DNA of 19,089 nt from Dokdonella_A sp039926025. Its GTDB lineage: Bacteria > Pseudomonadota > Gammaproteobacteria > Xanthomonadales > Rhodanobacteraceae. The DNA is taken from contig JBDSXV010000087.1 of NCBI GenBank assembly GCA_039926025.1, forward strand, positions 1 through 19,089. The letters are read 5' to 3'. This document shows, piece after piece, positions 14,956-19,089 of the stretch (position 1 is the stretch's first letter; the number at the start of each line of letters is the position of its first letter). The translations under genes were made by a program, and so were the position numbers. The notes below the pieces were generated by a model. It saw nothing but the letters and a program-made list of their open reading frames with translations, had not been told where the DNA came from and made no database searches.

Positions 14956-16494
14956 TCAGACGGCAATCCCTAGGCGCGCGAGCAAATCGTGCGCATAGGG
15001 TGTCGTCGCTTGGCGCAACAGTGGCTCGATTTGGTCGCGCAGCGCGTTTGCCTCGCGCGTGCGATGAAGTGCTTCGAGCACGTTGACGAGCCCGACCTGC
15101 ACCTCCAGTACGCGCGGATCGGCGGCGGGGTGCAGTGAGTGGCGCACCAGGAGCGCCTCACGCAGCAGGGTTTCGGCATCGCTCGATTTTCCCAAGGCGA
15201 GTTTGGCGCGTGCGAGCGCGAACAGCGGGATGCCGAGTTGATAGTGACCCGCACGCAGCGTGCTTCGTGCTATGGCGAGGGCCGTGTCGGCCGTGCGCTC
15301 GGCGGTCGCGGCGTTTCCGTTATCGAGTTGCGCCTGGCTGAGCGCGGCGAGGATGTCCATACGCCACGCGTTGCTGGCACTTTCGGGCGTCGCAGCGATT
15401 GCGTTGTCGGCGGCCTGCAGCACGTCGACCGCCTCGCGCGGACGATGCTGCAGGCGACGCAGATTGCCTAGGTCGCAGCGCAGCAGATTCAACACAGGTG
15501 ACGATGGCGGGTCATTCTTGCGCAGTGCCATTACCTTGGTCAGGGTTGCCTCGGCATCGGCATAGTGGCCGAGCAGCATCTGGGTCAGATCGAGATGCCG
15601 AAGTGCCGGCGCGCTATCGACACTATCGGGCCCGCGATCTTCGCGAGTGAGCGCGAGGGACTGCTGCAGGGCTTGCTCGGCTTCCTTGAAGCGACCGAGC
15701 TCACGGTAGTTCTTGCCCAGCGAGGTGTATTGAGTCGCCATGTCACGCGGATGCAGGGTACCTGCTCGCCTGGCGCGTTCGATCAATGCGAGTCGCTGCG
15801 GCAGGATCTCGACATAGCGCCCGGAAAGTTCAAGGGTACCGAGCAGATTGATTTCGGTGACCAGCGTGTCGTGGTGGTCGGGGCCGACGCGCGCAAGATC
15901 GATCGCGACAGCGCGTCGCCGGGCCTCTTCGGCACGGCCCAGATCAGTGGCTTCAAGCGTGCTGGCAAGGGGGCTGATGACGTGTGCAATGTGGACGCTG
16001 TTTTCGCCGTAGAGCCGTCGGTAGATCGCGATGGCATTGTTGAAGTCGACCTCGGCTTCCTTGAAGCGACCCATCTGGCGCAGCGCATCGCCCAGTTGCT
16101 CCCACTGACCCGCGACGGAATCGTGCAGATCGCCGATAGCTGCACGGTCGGCGGCAAGGGCGGGGCCGACGAACTGCTCGGTCGCAGCCCAGTTACCTGT
16201 ACCAACCAGCGCATAGCCGATGGTCAGATGCGCTTCTGCAATCGTCTCCTGATTGTGGCGTGAAGCATCTTCGAGCAACGCAAGGCTCGCGCGCGCGTGC
16301 GCGAGGCCAGACTCGTAGTCGCCATTCTCATTCTCGATCCATGCCTTGCTGAGCAGGATGCGAGCACGAACTTCGCCGGGGACCCTGGCATTCGAAAGCG
16401 CCGGTGTGGCGCGATCGATCAGCGCCAGCGAACGTGGAAAGTCGCCGACGCCGATATAGAGTTCGCCGAGCAGTCCGGCCATTTCGGATTTCAA
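14956..16494 (-). CDS. TPR half of a frameshifted Ser/Thr kinase
   Basis: Five hundred and twelve residues from a TTG at 16494; the same frame extends upstream to 16536, where it reads GEHQLDLTPDDQDGLKSEMAG without an independent start or ribosome binding site. It is all-helical with repeated TPR-like patterns, e.g. YTSLGKNYRELGRFKEAEQALQQSL and WEQLGDALRQMGRFKEAEVDF, typical of the extracytoplasmic C-terminal domain of xanthomonad kinases, where it would bind a partner. The kinase ORF enters this region in another frame at the A7 run 16537-16543. Removing one A would join the two into a protein of about 975 residues, a normal length for the family. It is probably not a separate gene. It ends at TGA 14956, convergent with the delta-60 gene. 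Confidence 0.75.
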   Translation of the reverse strand: MKSEMAGLLGELYIGVGDFPRSLALIDRATPALSNARVPGEVRARILLSKAWIENENGDYESGLAHARASLALLEDASRHNQETIAEAHLTIGYALVGTGNWAATEQFVGPALAADRAAIGDLHDSVAGQWEQLGDALRQMGRFKEAEVDFNNAIAIYRRLYGENSVHIAHVISPLASTLEATDLGRAEEARRRAVAIDLARVGPDHHDTLVTEINLLGTLELSGRYVEILPQRLALIERARRAGTLHPRDMATQYTSLGKNYRELGRFKEAEQALQQSLALTREDRGPDSVDSAPALRHLDLTQMLLGHYADAEATLTKVMALRKNDPPSSPVLNLLRCDLGNLRRLQHRPREAVDVLQAADNAIAATPESASNAWRMDILAALSQAQLDNGNAATAERTADTALAIARSTLRAGHYQLGIPLFALARAKLALGKSSDAETLLREALLVRHSLHPAADPRVLEVQVGLVNVLEALHRTREANALRDQIEPLLRQATTPYAHDLLARLGIAV

Positions 16495-17884
16495 TCCGTC
16501 CTGGTCGTCCGGCGTGAGGTCGAGTTGGTGTTCGCCTTTTTTTGAGAAGCTGGTGCGCGCTGATGGGGCGGCCCTGATTTTCGTCCGGACTGGCCTGATC
16601 GAATACCCCCACCAGGAACTGACGCACGGCCTCGGCGCGGGAGGCTTGCTCGCGTGCGACGTGCGTCTGCGTCAAGGCGAATGCCGTGACCAGCAACAAT
16701 GCCGTGACCGCCAGCGCGCCAAGTGGCGCGGCGACGCGGTGGCGTCCAACGAATTTGCGCGCGCGATACCAGGGACTGGCGCGGCGTGCGCGCAATGGCC
16801 ACCCACCCACGTGGCTGCGCAAGTCTTCGGCCAGTGCCTGGGCGTCTGCATAGCGCTGCGCCGGGTCGTGCATCAGGGCCGTGGCGACGACAAGGTCGAG
16901 ATCGCCACGCAGGCGCCGCGCAGGCACCGGCGCGCCCGCTCCCGCTGCGCGCGATGCGGCGCGCGCATGCGCCTGCGCCTGCGCGATGGCGACCGTGGCG
17001 GCGTTTGCATCGCTCTGCGCGTAGGGACGCACACCCGTCAGTAGTTCGTAGAGCATTGAACCCAGTGCGTAGACATCGGTGGCTACGCTGACGGGCTGAC
17101 CGGCAAGTTGTTCCGGCGCTGCGTAACCTGGCGTCAACGCACGCAGTTGCGTCAGCGTGGCCTGGCCTTCGCTGCCCTGCGCATCGATCAGGCGCGAAAT
17201 GCCGAAATCGAGCAGTCGCGGCTGCCCCGAATCATCAACCAGCACGTTCGAAGGCTTCAGGTCGCAATGCACGACGAGCTGGCGATGCGCATAGGCGACC
17301 GCGTTGCAGACAGCGATCATCAGCTTCAGGCGCCCTTCGAGTCCGAGCCCATGCTGGGTGCAATAGTCCGGCAGCGACAAACCCTGGACATATTGCATCG
17401 CGAACCATGGACGCCCTGCCGCGTCGACGTCGCCGTCGATCAGGCTTGCGATGCCCGGATGCTCCAGACGCGCGAGGATGCGCCGCTCCGTCAGGAAACG
17501 CGCGACGGCAGCATCCGAGGTGAATTCACCCCGAATGACTTTCAGTGCGACTTTCTGCTCGTAGTCGCCCGCAATCCGGTCGGCGAGGAACACGCGACCC
17601 ATGCCGCCGCTTCCCAGCTCGCGCACGATCCGCCATGGACCGATGAGTGCGGGCATGGGTTCGACATCGTTTGCCGAAAAGACGCGATCACGCCAACGCG
17701 AAACATCGGCGACAAGGTCGCTGTCGCTGGCATCGACGGCAAGCAGCTTCAGCAGGCGCGCATGTAACGCAGAATCCTCATTGCGCAGTCCTTCGAGCAA
17801 GCGCCTGCGCTCCGCCGGTTCCGCGTCGGTTGCGCGCTCAAACCAGGTGAACAGTTGCGGCCATCCGGAATCCTGCGCGCTCAT
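16328..17884 (-). CDS. Membrane Ser/Thr protein kinase, frameshifted before its TPR domain
   Basis: PknB-like eukaryotic-type kinase. As encoded it is 518 residues, of which 1-449 are genuine and the last ~69 are Arg-rich out-of-frame sequence. The P-loop is ELGSGGMGRVFLAD (89-102) and the ATP-anchoring Lys is in VALKVI (Lys115). The catalytic loop is HCDLKPSN (206-213), with Cys instead of the usual Arg of HRD. DFG is at 226-228, the activation segment LTPGYAAPEQ at 250-259 and VATDVYALG at 267-275. A single membrane segment lies at ~384-405, with the TPR part predicted to be periplasmic. The start overlaps the sigma-factor stop (ATGA), so expression is coupled. In TIGR02999-type sigma/kinase pairs the kinase is thought to control the sigma factor; this is inference. 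The frameshift at A7 may be a mutation, sequencing error or slippage. Confidence 0.85.
   Translation of the reverse strand: MSAQDSGWPQLFTWFERATDAEPAERRRLLEGLRNEDSALHARLLKLLAVDASDSDLVADVSRWRDRVFSANDVEPMPALIGPWRIVRELGSGGMGRVFLADRIAGDYEQKVALKVIRGEFTSDAAVARFLTERRILARLEHPGIASLIDGDVDAAGRPWFAMQYVQGLSLPDYCTQHGLGLEGRLKLMIAVCNAVAYAHRQLVVHCDLKPSNVLVDDSGQPRLLDFGISRLIDAQGSEGQATLTQLRALTPGYAAPEQLAGQPVSVATDVYALGSMLYELLTGVRPYAQSDANAATVAIAQAQAHARAASRAAGAGAPVPARRLRGDLDLVVATALMHDPAQRYADAQALAEDLRSHVGGWPLRARRASPWYRARKFVGRHRVAAPLGALAVTALLLVTAFALTQTHVAREQASRAEAVRQFLVGVFDQASPDENQGRPISAHQLLKKRRTPTRPHAGRPGRIEIRNGRTARRTLYRRRRLSTFAGADRSRHTGAFECQGPRRSSCSHPAQQGMDRE
16537..16543 (-). other. A7 homopolymer at the kinase/TPR frame change
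   Basis: On the coding strand the run reads CTC-AAA-AAA-AGG. Six A residues would give LLKK followed by GEHQLD in the TPR frame; seven shift the frame. The needed change is +1, i.e. one fewer A in DNA or mRNA. A classic -1 programmed shift does not fit. Confidence 0.85.
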
Positions 17885-18393
17885 GGCGCGAGCTGATCGA
17901 GCAGGAAGACGCGCGCGTTGCGCCAAAGCCGGAACACGCTGCGTTCGGAAATGCCCTCGGATTCGGCGATTTCGCGGAACTCGAGGCCGGCGAACACATG
18001 CAAGTCGACGATGCGGGCGAGCTGGGCGTCGGTACTGTCCAGTTGACACAGCGCCTCGGCGATCTCGGACATCGGCACAGGTGCCGCCACGTCGTCGGCA
18101 TGTCCGAGCGTGACTGCGATGTGTTGACGCTTGTCAGCATCCATACGACGCGCGTGATCGATCAACACCTGGCGCATCGCGTGCGCGGCGATCGCAAGAA
18201 AATCCTTTTGCGGCAAATCCGACGCGGCGGGGCTCGATCTGAGCTTAAACCAGGTCTCGTGGACCAGCGCAGTCGTATTGATCGTGCCTGGGTTGCCGGC
18301 GCGTCTGCGCTCGCGCCGCGCCAAACTTTGCAGTTGCGCATAGGCGGCCGCATAAAGCTCGGAACTCTCGGCGATCGGGTTGAGCGTAACCAT
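17881..18393 (-). CDS. ECF sigma factor, TIGR02999-like
   Basis: A 170-residue RNA polymerase sigma factor of the ECF group found beside Ser/Thr kinases in xanthomonads. Region 2 is marked by TALVHETWFKL (41-51) and DFLAIAAHAMRQVLIDHARR (64-83), which contact the -10 element. Region 4 has a helix-turn-helix, GLEFREIAESEGISERSVFRLW (136-157). It lacks an anti-sigma gene next door; the downstream kinase, overlapping by 4 nt (ATGA), is the likely regulator by phosphorylation (inferred). The start ATG at 18393 has no strong ribosome binding site. Positions 18394-18546 upstream presumably hold its promoter, but no motif was identified with confidence. Confidence 0.9.
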   Translation of the reverse strand: MVTLNPIAESSELYAAAYAQLQSLARRERRRAGNPGTINTTALVHETWFKLRSSPAASDLPQKDFLAIAAHAMRQVLIDHARRMDADKRQHIAVTLGHADDVAAPVPMSEIAEALCQLDSTDAQLARIVDLHVFAGLEFREIAESEGISERSVFRLWRNARVFLLDQLAP

Positions 18394-18551
18394 CGGCGCA
18401 GTCGGACCTGTACAGACCTTTGTCTAAACGAGCGTTTTCGGGCACATCTCGATCGTCCCTCGGCAGCCGGCGTCCGCATCGGGCGAACCGTGGTTGCCGG
18501 TGAAGGTTGACAGGACGGCTCGAAGCGTCAGTTCCACGAGGGTGGAGTGTG

Positions 18552-18574
18552 CCCCTGATTTCGCACCTCAGGGG
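18552..18574. repeat. Inverted repeat upstream of the IS3 remnant
   Basis: CCCCTGA (18552-18558) pairs with TCAGGGG (18568-18574) around a 9-nt loop, about 25 nt before the remnant OrfA start. It could be part of a decayed left end of the insertion sequence or a transcription terminator; neither is proven. Confidence 0.35.
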
Positions 18575-18599
18575 ATTCAGGATAGCCCCGGCGGAGGCT

Positions 18600-18749
18600 G
18601 TGAAGAAGTCGAAATGCAGCGATGTGATCGAGATTGCGATAGTCCCGGAATCACGGGGGTGCGTTGCCGCGACGGCGCGCAAGTACAAGATCTCGGGGCA
18701 GACGCTCTATCTATGGCGTCGCGAACACAGCGGCATGGCGGCGACCCAC
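18600..18749 (+). pseudogene. IS3-family OrfA (transposase) remnant
   Basis: The plus-strand frame starting GTG at 18600 reads VKKSKCSD, then VAATARKYKISGQTLYLWRREHSGM (about residues 20-44). This matches the HTH_Tnp_1 pattern of IS3-family OrfA (KKSRFSD..., KHGISEQTFYRWR...GGM). After about 50 codons the similarity stops at GMAA and the frame runs into the palindrome and the reverse strand of the cytochrome fragment. There is no OrfB and no terminal repeat pair, so this is a 5' fragment only. Confidence 0.65.
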
Positions 18750-18778
18750 GTGTTCGAATTCAGGCGCTGGAACCCCAT

Positions 18779-18802
18779 CCATCCGCCGCGATCGGCGGAT
18801 GG
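18779..18802 (-). terminator. 10-bp palindrome after the cytochrome fragment
   Basis: CCATCCGCCG (18779-18788) pairs perfectly with CGGCGGATGG (18793-18802) around a CGAT loop, 12 nt past the stop of the minus-strand cytochrome. A degenerate version follows the pseudogene at 12731-12750, so it travels with the 3' end of this gene. There is no T-tract; it may be a transcript-end stabiliser. Confidence 0.55.
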
Positions 18803-19089
18803 ACGCGTTCGTCGCTACTTCGACGTCTTGGCCAGATGCGCCTTCTGCGTGAACAGCCAGGAGAAATCGCCGGTGAGCTGGCCGCTCTGGTTGCCGCTGA
18901 GCGAGGTGTAGAGGCCGGCGGAGGAGTGGCAGCCCATGCAGCTCTCGGAGTTGAAGATAGAGGTTTCGTCGCCAAGCGGTGCGGACTTCTGGCTGCCCCC
19001 AAGCCACTGGCCCGCCGGACACGCAACGTTGCCGGGCAGTTCTTCCGCGTTGCACGCAGCCTGTACGCCATGCTGGAAATACGTTTCCA
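18781..19089. repeat. Direct repeat copy B (cytochrome 3' end plus trailing hairpin)
   Basis: The partner of 12731-13043, in the same orientation and better preserved. It continues beyond the right edge. Confidence 0.7.
18815..19089 (-). CDS. Partial c-type cytochrome-like protein (C-terminus)
   Basis: The last 91 codons of a gene that enters from the right edge; the first two bases belong to a codon aligned with Met of the pseudogene copy. It encodes ETYFQHGVQAACNAEELPGN, then CMGCH (about residues 52-56 of the fragment), SSAGLYTSLSGNQSG, DFSWLFTQKAHLAK and TAG at 18815. The single haem motif near the end and the 'FSWLF.QKA' finish match a group of periplasmic cytochrome-like proteins in Xanthomonadales and relatives (recalled). 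Unlike the 12762-13278 copy it has no internal stop and may be functional. Its N-terminus and length cannot be seen. Confidence 0.75.
   Translation of the reverse strand, partial: ETYFQHGVQAACNAEELPGNVACPAGQWLGGSQKSAPLGDETSIFNSESCMGCHSSAGLYTSLSGNQSGQLTGDFSWLFTQKAHLAKTSK

Noticed and set aside
16535..16543. dnaX-like programmed -1 frameshift in the kinase
   Set aside because: The TPR frame is +1 relative to the kinase frame, so a -1 slip on the A run gives the wrong frame.
18507..18911. 134-codon plus-strand gene
   Set aside because: Only the 18600-18749 part resembles a protein family; the rest crosses a palindrome and the reverse strand of the cytochrome fragment.

Overview
The window looks like chromosomal DNA of a GC-rich gammaproteobacterium, most likely of the Xanthomonadales/Lysobacterales (Rhodanobacteraceae- or Lysobacter-like). 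The main reasons are a TIGR02999-type ECF sigma factor that overlaps a Ser/Thr kinase gene, a secreted protein whose C-terminus ends in a degenerate 'IFRDGF(E)' tail, REP-type palindromes, and a large periplasmic multiheme cytochrome. This placement is an inference from gene content. No rRNA, tRNA or CRISPR was seen.

Layout. Positions 1-180 hold a REP-like hairpin followed by nine copies of a 16-bp tandem unit derived from the REP tail. A minus-strand gene (204-3356) encodes a ~1050-residue exported cytochrome with six CXXCH motifs and a possible P460-like N-terminal domain. Positions 3357-4095 are non-coding and carry a nested GGGGAGG-type palindromic repeat. A two-gene minus-strand unit follows: an unknown exported protein (5347-6177), then a GT4 glycosyltransferase (4096-5277). 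A good minus-strand intrinsic terminator lies at 6237-6271, with a doubtful small ORF upstream of it.

Positions 6648-9577 are a compact plus-strand operon matching the SiaABCD partner-switch/c-di-GMP module: a PP2C/SpoIIE phosphatase, a GHKL-like kinase, a DUF1987 switch protein and a GGDEF diguanylate cyclase. Here the phosphatase is soluble and carries a CBS-like N-terminal domain in place of the membrane sensor of Pseudomonas SiaA. By analogy with Pseudomonas, the kinase and phosphatase set the phosphorylation of the DUF1987 protein, which controls the cyclase.

Downstream are a secreted PHP/CehA-like protein with two Ig repeats and a C-terminal carbohydrate-binding-like domain (9805-12546), a cytochrome pseudogene (about 12762-13278) and a secreted delta-60 repeat protein (13369-14922). 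On the minus strand, an ECF sigma factor (17881-18393) overlaps a membrane Ser/Thr kinase. The kinase is frameshifted at an A7 run from its own TPR domain (14956-17884). An IS3 OrfA remnant and a second, apparently intact copy of the cytochrome C-terminus (18815-19089, cut by the window edge) finish the window. The two cytochrome copies are direct repeats bracketing about 5.5 kb, so 12.7-19.1 kb looks like a rearranged accessory segment.
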